Source of the DNA: Hyaloperonospora brassicae
Taxonomy: Eukaryota; Oomycota; Peronosporomycetes; Peronosporales; Peronosporaceae
NCBI GenBank assembly: GCA_947650285.1
Contig: CANTFL010001446.1
Span: 547,001-611,000, forward strand
Reading direction: 5' to 3'
DNA length: 64,000 bases
Shown here: one piece after another, positions 30,701 to 43,300 of the stretch
How positions within the stretch are numbered: position 1 is the stretch's first letter
Layout of the letters: each line of letters opens with the position of its first letter
Made by a program: the position numbers and the translations under genes
Notes under the pieces: generated by a model
Seen by the model: only the letters and a program-made list of their open reading frames with translations
Database searches by the model: none
Told to the model about the DNA's origin: nothing

Positions 30701-33700
30701 ATGTCATAATGGTTGTTCTGTACACTCCTCTTTAGGTTGCACTGCTGTTTGTCTACGTGTTTGTGAACCCACATGACTACGATTCTAACCGCAGCTCATC
30801 ATATCACCTAATAAAGCCATGCATTTTCATGTTAATATCGACGTCAACGTCCATATATATTTATAGGCCGTAATTAAAGACACACACCACTTTTTATAGG
30901 GACACACCCCTTTATCTAACGGGCACATCCTCCTGCTTAATACAATAAAGAAGACTTCACAATTATATGTGCAGAATAATAGGTAAAATACGTAGTTGCT
31001 TACAACTGCTTCCTATCTCACACGGCAGATTCACTCACGAGTGTCATTCTATCAATTTCTCTCGGACAGGGCAGGATCAGAGGGGCATTGTCTGCTTAGA
31101 TATCTACAAAGTCGCATAAGGTCCCTATTCGATGGTTCGATGCCGAGTGACGTGACCATCTATAATGCCAGCGACCCGTATGCGACGATTTTTGCACGGG
31201 CATATAGTTATTGCGTGCAGTATCTGTGGACCTTTGTCTATTGTCTGTGACGGTTACGTGCCGGTAGATACTTGTAAATGTTCCGCCCGGGCAATTTTTA
31301 TAGGTCAGATGATGCTGGAAACCATTTTTGACGATGTATCCATCAATATGATATGTATAGTCGCTGAAGTTATGCCTGTTCTGTACACCCGCCACGATCG
31401 CACTTAAAGTAGACCTGTTCCAGACTACGCCTTGTATTCTTTGATCATGCGACGACGATAGTATACCTTTAAGTAGCCCCATAACCGTTTAAGATCGTTT
31501 TTATTTCGTTCATAATCGGTAAAATCGTACCAATGAGAGCAGCAGGTTGTTGTTTAAGCTTTTCATCGACAACTATATTTCTTATGCCATTTTCGAATTC
31601 CATTTGGTGCGTGTTATCATAAGAATTTTTCTGTCGAATTTTAAAGTAATAGAAAACATAGACGCGATTCCGCGGACCCGAAAAGTGTTTAAGACATATT
31701 ATTTTTCTGTCGCAGTAAATGTAATATTCCTCTTCATTTCCAAAGCCCTAGTACAATCAAATTTAGCAGCTAAAATGAGAGCTTTTACATACATCCGCAC
31801 TATACTCTACACGTACATTGATCTGCACATTAAATTGTGATGTCATTTTTATCATTGTGGGCAGGAGGGATTGGTCGTAGCTAATACTGTAAACGGGGGA
31901 CACAACATGTGTGGCTTACACAAGATACGAAGATTTATTCAAGACAATACTAGAGCACCATATCAGTTGTTTAGGGATGAAGTGTATGGGCTACCGAATT
32001 ACGAAGTCTATTATGCGCCAAACAAATTCGTATTCGTAAAGGACCGACACCTTCCCACAAACTAGCAAATTAATTTCTAAGTTCATGATATTCAACCAAA
32101 ATCTTCTTCTTAAAAAAAGCCTATTATGTTTGTTAGGATGAAAAACTAGGTAAATAATGTAATAATGATACATGATTATATATCTCATTCGGCGTTCCAC
32201 GCCAAATTAATGTGTCCTTACTCTCTGATGATCACGGTGCAATATTTGTGTCACAAAAGGTCACGACGACAAAGATCACATCCTCCAAGATCATACCATT
32301 TAGGAGGTCGCGCGCTTTAAGATAGCATCATAAAAGAGTGATGTGTGATTCAAATCATTTTGTGGCTTACACCATACTGCAAGACTATTACTTAGTTGCA
32401 GCGCGATCTGCGATGCTCAACACCACAGTAGTTCAATCACATGATAGGTTAGTGCGTTTCGCACTTAGGACCTTTCTCTTATCTTTTGTGGATTAATCGA
32501 CAGTTGCATTTTAAGATTTGGACCCCGTAATAGTAATATAATATTTTTCTTTTTCAGATGACCATGGCTTCGAAATAATTTCTTGTTGTCTGCATTTTCT
32601 CCGGGTTGTCTGACTATATCACAAAGCTCGAATCTGAAATTATCTAACACTAGTGTTTGTCACCTAGCATGTATCTGAATCCGATCTTAAAGAGATATTG
32701 GATAAAGTGCGTCAGCCTCGACTTTGAAATTGTTAAACCTTTTAGCTCATATGTCGCGGCCATTCCCTTAAAATCATTTTCTCAGTGTTTCGAGGACAAT
32801 TTTTCAGGTTCCTAGAAACATAGCACTCCAGACTAACATTACTGATATAGGTTGCTTCCTCCCTATTTACGTGAGCTTTGAACCATCGACATCATTAGCT
32901 GTGATCGTCTAATATGTAGGCGTCATCACTGTTTGACCGATGGTTCGACCGTTGTGCATCGATTTAAACCATAAAAATTGTGCTTGTTTGTTGGATACTG
33001 TTATTAATACATACGCGAATTTTTATGGACCACGTTTCACATTTGAGCAGTACATTTTCAGCTTTACCTTATTATTAGTATAAAAACGACGGTTTCTGTA
33101 TCTAGTGTAAAATGAATAGCTAGACCAAGATCTTGCGCAATTTTTCCAGCGACCGCGATTTTATATATTCCATTGCCCTAATTCTTAACAATCCATTGGG
33201 TCGTTAAACCATACATTTAGATAGGCCATCGTAGTTACCAAGTATACTTAAACGCTTAGAGACGACTATTTAAAACATGGTGATATATGTATGATAGGAA
33301 CTTACATATGACAATGTTCTCAATTATTAGCTCTTCCCATCTTGAGCCATTATACTTGTCCGATGCCATCAATAAATTATTCCGATACAAGACGCTAAAC
33401 TTGCCATCGTCGATGAATGATAGATGCATTATAATTGTATATCTTATTCAAAAAATTACAGATGTAAATTAATAGACAGCTTTATTTGATACGGATACTA
33501 ATGCTGCAAGGCGCTGTGCCACCAACATACAATATTGCTCATATATCATTAAAAAAATTTTTGTCGCCATCAATAAAGTTTATTTGATACCCCACAACCG
33601 TCTCAAAGTACATATTTGATAAACACTTCATTATACAAGAAAGGAAGGCTCGTATAATAGCAAAGGCAGGAGAGCATCTTTAATGTCGATAAAAAAAACA

Positions 33701-34376
33701 AATGTCAACCGACGTACTAAAACCATGACGCTACACATTAAAAATGGGAAATTTGCCTTATTATCCGGACGCTCTACATTCGGTCTCCCTTTAGATTATG
33801 CAGTATTGTCGAACCTGTAATCACTATCAAGTTTTTTTTACTCAAGTAATCTGTGGAAGTAGCTTGTTACACCATGGCTTTTTCGAAAATATCTGTCAGG
33901 TTCAATCTATTTGTTATAGTTGTTGAAAACGGTGCAAGAGTTCGAACCGAGTAAATCCGACGATGTATTAGTACACGGTTGAAAAAACAGGTCGACAGAA
34001 GAATCTCACCAAATTAACGTCCTAAATCTGTTCATGCATAGATAATTTTTGTACGCCGGTTAAAATGCATATAGACGCGGGTATCGATATTCTACTTCTT
34101 TCAAAACGAAATTTAAAAAATGGTGTGCTCCCTTGAGGCCGATAATTTAAAGCGATTGCCGACTATGATGTGCATGTCGGTTGCTATTACTTCGAAATTT
34201 AAATTTGTTCGCGGCATACAATTTTGAATGCTCGCGCAATTGCATTGGTATTTTAGCCCTTATTTCTAATTTACATAAGAAAAACGAGGTATGGCTTGGA
34301 GTCTGGTTGTTATTTTTTATTATTTCATATTGTGAATGATACATGGCCTTCCTTGGCAAATTCACATTATATTTGA
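21757..34376. other. AT-rich gene desert
   Basis: About 12.6 kb of AT-rich sequence with only short, unsupported open frames. Points noted: a (TA)n tract at 27971-27989; weak minus-strand frames at 25693-26426 that may be a very old retroelement remnant (text around ELHRYYDREFTRERKYDY and YVSPNGATTTDNF) but cannot be assigned; a slightly more GC-rich patch at 31000-31480 with frames on both strands; three imperfect copies of a GGGACACACCCCTTTAT-like unit near 30877-30930. No tRNA, rRNA or intact gene recognised. Confidence 0.5.
27971..27989. repeat. (TA)n microsatellite
   Basis: An uninterrupted alternating TA run of 19 bases, preceded by an A-run. Simple repeat. Confidence 0.9.
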
Positions 34377-36110
34377 CCGTTTCATGTGGTCTGTGACGCC
34401 AGAAAATTTATGAGCGGCTGTAATAATCGATTATCGACTCATATGTAACGAAGAGCATCGTAAATCATGATAGGATATTATATATAGATATAGCCGATTT
34501 CAATTACTTATGGTAGAGAAACTATCTCATGACAAAATAATGATGAATAAGATTTAAATATACATCCCCGTCGATTGACCGATAATGGTCAAAGGATAGC
34601 GCTTCACTACGCATGGCCAATAAATTTCTACTCAGTTTCATAAAGGACACATGGCTGTCGTTCTTATTGCGCTCTAATTGTTTAGTAGGGTACACACCGG
34701 GCCAGTGAAAGTCATCGCTGATACTCTGTGATGATCGCATGATGTATGGATGGTGTATGTATAAAAAATGAGACAAGACTCAGTGTTACATGACTTGCAG
34801 ATATATTTCCGTCCTATAACTTCTCTCAAACACGTCTGCAATCTCCACGCAGACGACAAGGCAATTGTGCGTGTGATGGGGTACCTCACACATTCTTTTT
34901 GGCAAAATTTAACAAGATATAATTTACTTCATCTTTCATCGTCAAATCTGTACACCACTATCAATGGGATGCAGTGATATGTAATGTCTCCAGCGACACA
35001 GCTTATGTCGCCGCTTCTACCCGTAACGATTTGCGCTTACGGATCAAGTTTAATTGACACGATACTATAATAATTTGGCTCCGTCTTATCAATATATATA
35101 CCATTTTTTGGCTGTTCGTAATTTTTTGCCTTTACAATATCAGTGTTATTGCATAAACATTCAAGCTTGCGAATTTTGCTTACGACTGCAGCTAGTCATA
35201 TAATTTGTAGCGTATCAAATCATATCCTGATTCCAATAAAAGGCCGAGGTAAATAACTTTTATAGAAGCCTTCCATTTTCTTTTATAAATTCGCAGAACT
35301 ATGAGTATTTCTTTTCATTTATCAATCAAGCAAGATATCGCGTGAAGTTATGTGTTCAGATCAAACTCAGCCGGATGATAAGACTGTAAATTTTATATTG
35401 CATTATCTATGCTTCATACTTTAACTCGCAAATTGTCCTCTGACTAAGACCTCAGTACACGGCAGAATTTTGGCAAATCATGTTTTGTTACCGTGGAATA
35501 TGATAAAAAAACAACCGGTATCAAATCGGAAGCGGGTGGCTTAACAGAACACATAGACGATTTTCTCGATTAATTAAATCGTGGATCAATATTCATATTG
35601 ATTTGAAAGGCCTTTCACCGATGCTTAAGATATCCGTTTATATTAAGCTCATGCGTTTCCCTTCTCATACCTCATTTTTTGGTAATATCGAAAGCCATCC
35701 AAGTGAAACCTCCATTTTTTTTAATTAGTCGAAAATGCAAGTGGAGCCCGCATGACAACGTATTTGATCCATAACAAGTACGTATCGAGGTATATATGGA
35801 TTTAATGACGCCGAATTGTAACGATCCTAGGTAGAATAAAAGGCTAAATTCTGCAATAGCGATGACGCCATTTCCGACCCAGGTGATTATGACGATTTGA
35901 ATATCTCTAGCCTCGACAAATCTTTTCAGCGACTTTAAGATACCCTCGCAGAGGGATACAAGAAACTGCTCTTTAACGTCCAGAAAAGGCTAAGTGATCC
36001 TTTAATTGTGTTTATATGAGGTTGTCAATATACAAGAAACGCATTGGTGTATTTCTTACAAGACACGATTACAGACATAATGGACCGCTTATATTAAAAC
36101 ACCTACAAGT
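34377..36110 (+). pseudogene. Very old G1-like RNase H/integrase relic
   Basis: Nucleotide and residue matches to G1 occur in the same order and orientation. At 34380 TTTCATGTGGTCTGTGACGC is identical to the G1 RNase H site. Near 34700 the text parallels GRLNVVADALS; 34848-34977 (HADDKAIVRVMGYLTHSFWQ) parallels the segment before the integrase; near 35015 STRNDLRLRI parallels THSDLRLRI; near 35165 the CxxC half of the zinc finger survives as CEFC; near 35460 AEFWQ and a following region parallel the integrase core after its second Asp; near 35860 NSDDAISD parallels the acidic insert. Stops are frequent and many changes are toward A or T. Limits are approximate. Confidence 0.75.
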
Positions 36111-38083
36111 ACGAGTGAATATTGTTTTTTGACGTTAAATTTTTTTTGCTTCTTTTACCGTTGCATACCCAACAATGCGAATACGAATACATCCTTTAAC
36201 ATTTTTTGAATTGATCAATTGTCCACTTTTGTGTATGTTGCCAACAAGGCGACTTATGCACGACTTCACTAAATAATAATATGCGCACAGGTCCGACACC
36301 ATACATTTCAGGTCCGCTCGTACCGTCACTACGCCCTCATTCCCAAATTAAATAAATTTGAATCTTAAGGGTCTTTAAATACATCTTAATATTGCTATCA
36401 AAGCGCTCAGATTATTTGCGCTAATTTAAACTGCTCAAGAGGCCCTTCTTTTTTAGCTTAAAAAAGGAAAAACAATAACTATTTACAGCTTCGAGGCGTA
36501 GCAAGCAGCTCATTAATTACCATAATATGAAATGTGTAATCAGGAGAAGCTCATAGGGGTTAAGGTTGACTTCTTGATACCGAATCATTTCTGCGTATAT
36601 TGTCATCTACGCGTAATATATCCGTATCAATTATTCGATAAGACATGTGGGTCGAACGAAAGTTTTTAATCCAATTATGCACTAATAAATGAATGCGAGT
36701 GGTGGCCAACGTTTTCTCGATGTCCAAATTTTCACGATTGTCTATTAAATAAACGTTGGAAACGTAAATCTCATATTTTACTGTGCCAAGGCCTTTTGTC
36801 TTTTTTTTGAAAAATGCGAGCCTCGCTCACTACTTATAGTTTGAACTACATTTTTATTAAAACTATCAAAAAGTTTTTTTTCATGTTGTAAAACATCATT
36901 CGGAGTTGTATAATTGACTTGAAAAAGCTGCTATGCAGAAACCACTTTTGACCTATTATATGATTTATGCGACCTCGAGAAATGGGTTAGATTCATAATA
37001 AGCTTTCGTTGATGCACATTTACAGTTTTAAACACAATTTAGGCTTGAAACGATCCAACTCAGATATAGTCATTTATTTAAGCTGGATAGAAGTTGCAGC
37101 TTTTATCGATTATCGCGCAGAAAATTATTTAGGGGAATTATTGCGCAACACACTAAGCCTTTCAAGACACGCCTTACAATTAAGACTTTATGACTTTGTA
37201 ACATGTTCGTTATATACAAGCAGAAGTAATTTACAGTAGACAATTAGGCGGATTCCACACTCCTGAAGTCGGAAAATGTTATTGAAGTGGAGCGCGTGTC
37301 GTGTGCTTATTTTAATTCGCTTTATCATCAAGGTATAAGCCTCATATATTAATACTCACTAATCGATTCAGCTGTGTAGTAATTCTCGACCATTTCAGCA
37401 GCTTTAATATAAAAGACGTCCGCGGCGTTTATTGGTCAGCTCGATGGAAACTTACGGCTTTCATCTCATTGCGTAATATTAGTAGAGCTACATGATGCAG
37501 TAAACGTCTCCATCAAACCCAAATAAGCGTAATAGATTTGACTGTGGAGGTTACATACCCCCGACAAATTGATAGGGACAAACGTTAAAGATCTTACTGA
37601 TACAAGCATCTCGATTCTTGACAAAACCGCAAGACGTTTTGATTATTACACTAGTATTGTTGATGCATATGCGTCAAAGCAGACATCCTAAATCTTCATT
37701 ATAGATTAAATGCATGTCATTAATTTAGACGTGCAATGTGACCCCTACGTGCACTTGAGCTTTTAAATTACTTGAAATTGTCTTAGACCTACCTTGATTG
37801 ATGATGCAGAATCATCAGTATTTGCAGGATTCTAAAATATGTACACTGGTGATATTGAAGAAGCCAAAGACTTGTCGTCTTTCTTTTAAAGCACCTCATT
37901 CATCTTATAAATATATGCAGTTAGAGATAAAATAATTTGAATCTTAACAACAAATTTCCCAATCCCTGAAGTGATAAAGCGGAGGTTATATTCCAATCAT
38001 ACGACATCGATTAGTCACCACTTGATTGATTATTTAGACGGGAAGTTGTAGTCGGGTTTTTAATTCATGCCTAAATGCCACAA
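36111..38083. other. AT-rich sequence, no gene seen
   Basis: Short open frames only (36135-36329 minus, 37009-37239 plus) with no motif. Probably degraded transposon or intergenic DNA. It ends at the TA target site of the pogo-like transposon. Confidence 0.4.
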
Positions 38084-38085
38084 TA

Positions 38086-38108
38086 CAGTCTTCCCTCTGC
38101 TAAGTTAT
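38086..38108 (+). repeat. Left terminal inverted repeat of pogo-like element
   Basis: CAGTCTTCCCTCTGCTAAGT plus TAT; its reverse complement at 40372-40394 is perfect over 23 bp. Confidence 0.95.
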
Positions 38109-38110
38109 AG

Positions 38111-38162
38111 ACTTGGTGGAAGGCAAATCTTATAACATAGCAGAGGTTATTCTATAGCAGAG
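38111..38162 (+). repeat. Left subterminal repeat of pogo-like element
   Basis: About 50 bp with GGTGGA, TATAAC and GAGGTTATT in the same order as at 40321-40371, in the same orientation rather than inverted. It also contains extra copies of TAGCAGAG, a word from the inverted repeat. Candidate transposase-binding region. Confidence 0.7.
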
Positions 38163-38359
38163 ATATGCTGCGGAAAAATTATTAATTTCATTAATTAAAG
38201 AATCAAAAACGCAACAAACCTCCAGGCTTCCAAAACCTGTCTGTTACGTGTCACGTGCCCTTTGACGATTTTGTGATTTTGGTTGCCCCACCAACTCTGG
38301 TGATTTTGCTATCTCTGGTTAAGAAGTTCCACCAACTGTACCTTACTCACTCACAACAG

Positions 38360-40158
38360 ATGTCGCAGATACGTCTTACCAACGAGCAGAAGCTGCGCAT
38401 CTGCAAGCACCAGGATGCTAACCCGCGCATCACCCAGACTGCCCCGGCGGCTTGGACAAAGGACGCCTTTGACCTCCAGAAGGCACTTTCCCAGGCAGCG
38501 ATCAGCAAAATCATCAAAAAAAGGAAGGAGCTTGAGGCAATGGACACCACTAACCTCAGCGCTAAGCGTCATCGGACTGTCCAGCACCCAGCTGTGGAAG
38601 AAAACGTCGCCTTCTGGATCTTGCAGTGCCAGCACCGTGGGTTCGCTCTCACTGAAGATCTCATACGGGCCAAGGCTCAGACTTTTGCGGGATCAATGGG
38701 CGCTCCTGAGGAAAACATCCGCTTTTCGAATGGGTGGCTCCACAAATTCCAGCAGCGCCACAAACTGCGAGCTGTCCGCATTCATGGTGAGAGTGGCTCA
38801 GCAGATATGGGCGCTCTAAAGGAGGGTCTTCCACACCTCAAGGCCGTGGTTGCTGGTTATACTCCACGTGACGTGTACAACATGGACGAAACTGGTAGGT
38901 CTGAGAATACAGTACAGTACTGTACTCATTGTACAGTACAGAAGCATCTCAAAGGCTCACTTTCTGTTCAGGGTTGATCTACAGTATGACACCCGACAGA
39001 ACAATTGCCCAGCAAGATGTAGAAGGGTTTAAAAAAGACAAGGTACATTATTGCTCTCATCTTGGTTTCCTGCATTTCTCTGACAATAACAACTATTCTA
39101 GACGCGCATCACAGTTGCTCTCACGGCAAACGCTGATGGATCCGACAAACTCCCGCCGTTCTTCATTGGACATGCCAAAAAGCCGCGGTGTTTTGAGCGC
39201 AAGACAGCTGAGCGACTGGGCTTTCTCTACCGCAACAACAAGAAAGCCTGGATGACTGGCATACTCTTCCAGGAATGGCTGGGAGACGTCGACAAAAGTA
39301 TGAAGGTAATTTGGGGCATGCCTTGAACATCATCGTTGTAATACAGTAAATGAGGTTTGACTAACGCGTTGACCACAGCAAAAGGATAGAAAAATCCTGC
39401 TTCTCATGGACAACGCTCCTTCACACATTGTTGCTGACCTGGAACTTACCAACATCACGGTCCAAAATCTTCCTCCTTATACGACTTCAAAGGTCCAACC
39501 CATGGATGCTGGGATCATTGCCGCATTCAAGAGGCACTACCGCCGGCTGCATCTGCAGAATGCCTTAGACCGTGACGAGCGCGGAGAAACCAACCTTTAC
39601 AAGGTTGATCAGCTCACGGCCATGCGTTGGTCGCTGGCTGCGTGGAGCGAGATTTCCAGTGCCACAATCGCCAACTGCTTCCGTCATACAAGACTCATGG
39701 ACGGTCCGGCTCTGCCGATTGGTGGGGGTGAAAACGAAGCCGGCACTGTTGGCCAGCAGGTCCAGCAGGAGGCAACAGCTGCTGCAGTAGAGGAGCAGCG
39801 CGTGGAACAGGATCTTGTTTCGGCGCTGGAAAGGCTCCCGCTCCGCAATCCCATGTCGATCGCTTCACTTTTCAATCCGGCTGAGGAGGAGGAGACGGCG
39901 CATGCGGAGCTGACCGATTCCGAAATCATCAAGCTTGTTGAGGATCCGTATGGGGAGGAGGAAGGTGCTGCTGAGGCGGAGGAGGAGGTGGAAAAGTATT
40001 CGAAGGCTGAAAAGCTTGCCATTCTTAGTCTATCCATCGCCCTTCTCGACCTTTCTCAGGAGTCCCATCGTATAGCTCACCGCACCCTTCGCCAAGTCCA
40101 AGCTGATCTCCGTAGTGCGAGCATTACTCAGGCCACACTTGATTCCTGGCTGAAGTAG
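38360..40158 (+). CDS. Pogo/Tigger-like transposase (four exons)
   Basis: Proposed exons 38360-38894, 38972-39042, 39102-39305 and 39379-40158 join to 1590 nt, 529 residues; all three introns are GT..AG (77, 59 and 73 bp). The ATG at 38360 opens MSQIRLTNEQKLRICKHQ, the CENP-B N-terminal helix-turn-helix; a second DNA-binding domain lies at about residues 70-145 (FWILQCQHRGFALTEDL, then FSNGWLHKFQQRHKL). The DDE_1 catalytic triad is Asp176 in YNMDET, Asp281 in LLMDNAPSH and Asp313 in QPMDAGII, so DDD with 31 residues between the last two. The last 120 residues are Glu-rich (EEEETAHAELTDSEII). It cuts and pastes elements bearing matching ends. Without splicing, the frame stops shortly after the first Asp. 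Confidence 0.9.
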
Positions 40159-40320
40159 TTTCCTCTCCTCTTTCCACTCCTTTCTTGCAGTGAATATTAA
40201 AAAAAAGGTTCTGCGTACAATAATTCTGCTCACGGCGGACAAAAATATTCCCTCTGATAAGTTGTATTTGACCCTCAGGCTTTTCCGTATAACTCATTCC
40301 GTAGACACCATAGAACGAGG

Positions 40321-40371
40321 TCGGTGGAGACCGAATCCTATAACTTACCGGAGGTTATTTCGTAGCCGGGG
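40321..40371 (+). repeat. Right subterminal repeat of pogo-like element
   Basis: Direct-orientation partner of 38111-38162; shares GGTGGA, TATAACTTA/TATAACATA and GAGGTTATT. Confidence 0.7.
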
Positions 40372-40394
40372 ATAACTTAGCAGAGGGAAGACTG
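40372..40394 (-). repeat. Right terminal inverted repeat of pogo-like element
   Basis: Perfect reverse complement of 38086-38108, followed by TA. Confidence 0.95.
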
Positions 40395-40396
40395 TA

Positions 40397-43300
40397 TGTG
40401 CCAAAACAAAGAATGTCATTAAAATTTATTAGAAATACCCGATGTAGATGACTAGTATAAAGACAATGTTGTATCAAAATTTTAGTCAGCCGACACTTAA
40501 ATTCAATATAAGAGCGTATTATCATCAAATGAGTACGAACCGATGGCATTAAATATCGTGGGCGTTTCATTTTGTGATAATATTATCCTTTATATAGTTT
40601 AAAAGATTACACACTTTCAGTTTTTACGTTATCCTTCCTGGTCGGGTTCGTATCGGTATTAAAGTTAATGCACGTTCCGTGTTTGTGAAAATGCGAGGCT
40701 TCTTTTTAGACACGTGTCAGGGTGGATATTACGTACTGTGCCAGAAAAATTGAAGGTGAATCGGTTGCATCTCAGTTGAAGGCTTCCCGAACATATAAAC
40801 GATTTTGCTTAAAATGTGCGATGCTGCCGTCACGATGATGACTAAGCTATCCTTGTTGTAAGATATTTACTCCACCAGGTCCACCAGGTCCGGCCTATCC
40901 GTGGCCCATTAATCGCATGACACATGCCTCAATGTAATTACGTTTGATAACATGGATCTGGTAGTATGTAGCGCATTGATGAATTTCGCTATAGGGGAAA
41001 ATCAATGACCAAGAATAAGTCGATTAATCTTCATATTGTGCGTCTTGCAGTAAAAGAAATGTGGATTTGTTTTTGCAATTTTCTTGCTACATTTTTGGCA
41101 CTACATCGTTGGTAGCGCTCGTACAAAATTAAATTGACTCATTAGCATTTTCCTGGCCATTTACCAGTCAAAATGCATGCCTACCGAGATATTTTAAACT
41201 TAGATCTTGATCAATGCCGAGGCAAATGTCCACCATTATGTTTGTATGCGTAATAATTTATTACGCTCCCAAGATTCTTAATTTGATGATAAGCAGCATA
41301 GGCGTAGGCTTCTGCAAAAATGATTGATAAAAGAAATGGAGGTATGTCATTCTGGATGATGCGACTCGTCCATTTTAATTGATATTTATTGATTGATGTA
41401 ACGTCCGACTATCAAGAGTGCCTTATAAATATTGAAATATATATAAATGCTACTCTTTGACCTCGAAATAATACTTCTTAATGTCGCTAAAATTACATCA
41501 AAATTATACCGTAAGGTTCACAAGCATTACCACCTTCATCTTGCTCGTTTAAGATTAATTCCTTCCGTATTTGCCGAAAGCTTTAATTGAATAATAAGCC
41601 GTTTAAATTGTAAAGCATGCAACCTTTTATTTAAGCATTTATAACGAATCATTATCATATGTTGTTCCTGTAGCCGCTCAAAAACGGAAGCCATTGCTTT
41701 GTCGTAATTTTATAACTACAATATGAGCGCCATTCGCAAGGATGAACGCGGCCTTGCAGATATATTTTATAGAAATGAATACTAATTGTAGTTCATGGAA
41801 AATACTATAATACACTATAAATGAAATTTTAGTTCTGGAGAAATAAAGAAAGTGTAGAAGCGTCAAAAAGACAAACTTGTTCATCCTGATCGCCTTAAAG
41901 CTGAAAAAAAAGAAATGTGACGTACACTAGGAGTATGAATGGATATATTCATGCAAGGGTTGATTTTCAAATAGACCCCGCGTGGCGCGTAGCCGATACT
42001 CTTTTCGCATAGAAGATCAAAATGAGATACTGTCGCATAAGAATTTCATATAATTCACATATTGCTGCAACGGTCCATTCCCTTACCACAGCTTATAATT
42101 TTACTCATTCAAATCAAATGGCGCGACGGCAGCGGTTTTATAGCGTATACGAGTAAACAAAAATGCTGCGGCTTCTACAACTTCTTTGTACGCAAAAAAA
42201 CTGGTTTCTTTTTTACAATTATTATGTGCGTTGTAGCAAATTCCATTAATTGATACAAAATGCTGATTCTTTTACCGAGTTTGAAACTATAGGGTGCCAA
42301 CAGCAGTATCGAAAGCATAAGGACTCGCTATTATTTAATTTACAGTCAGCGTGTTTAAGTTGTCACGCAACCGGAAATTGTGAATACGTACGACTTTATT
42401 ACGAATTTAATCGTTGTTTTATTACAATAGATATGCCTTGCTTCCAAAATAAGGATTACAGGTAATGTAAATATACCCTCATACTGTGCCTGCAACAAGC
42501 CATACGAATCATAGCCACTAAATATGTGGCTACTATGCGATACCGTATGCTAAGTTATGCTTGTCTTCAGGTGCAATGCATCATAACTTTACCTTTGCGA
42601 TCATATCTTTTGTTTACAAAACCTCCATAACAACAACTTTTGCTTGTATGTTTTGAGTGCATACGAAGAATGTCAATCATAAAATTGAAAGGGGTTTGAA
42701 AATACTGTTTTGCAGGGTCAAATAATGAACCACTATAATCAATATGTTCTCATAGGTTAAATGATATATAATTTGCAAACTTGATAGGACCTTTCACGTT
42801 AACTTGATTACAAAAACGCAAGGGTTTTATCTGCTATAGCAGGTGCACAGGAGACACTTTTCCGTCTTAATGATTTCAGGTAAATCAACGGTAAAAGTCA
42901 TAATGGTAAAATGCAGTGTTAAATACGTACATACCGATGGAGTTGAGGACTAATTTGTATTTAGTTAAATTTGGCCAAATATTTCAGCTGTTTTTGGACA
43001 GCACATCCCCACTACCAAATGACACGTTGTAACAAAGCGATGTCCTTAATTAGGACAATGACACGTATTTTAGGTTCGCGTAATATATAACCAAATTTTG
43101 TACAAATGATGATGATAGCTTCTTTACTGAGGTAGCACGTAATGGTTTAAACCTCATAAATGACTAAGCGCCAGATCATCTTCGATACACGTCATTTATA
43201 TCGAAAGTTATGCTAGCTACTAAATGGCGCATATAAGTTATTGCCGCATGGCCTCGAATGATCTATTGGGCCGAGACTTATATTATCAAACCGAGCATAT

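Larger units (their letters stand above)
38086..40394 (+). mobile_element. Pogo/Tigger-like DNA transposon, structurally intact
   Basis: 2309 bp bounded by perfect 23-bp terminal inverted repeats starting CAGTC, flanked on both sides by TA (38084-38085 and 40395-40396), the target duplication of the Tc1/mariner superfamily. It encodes one transposase with CENP-B-like DNA-binding and DDD catalytic domains. The element is clearly richer in G+C than its AT-rich surroundings and shows no disabling lesion if the three introns are accepted, so it may be recent and capable of movement. Confidence 0.95.

Noticed and set aside
30877..30930. Possible CRISPR-like or satellite array
   Set aside because: Only three imperfect copies without spacers of regular size; too little to call.
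38255..38359. Transposase start at 38255
   Set aside because: GTG codon; the text before ATG 38360 is unlike a CENP-B N-terminus.
38895..38977. Transposase truncated after the first catalytic Asp
   Set aside because: A GT-AG intron restores the frame into a matching DDE domain, and two more introns do the same.
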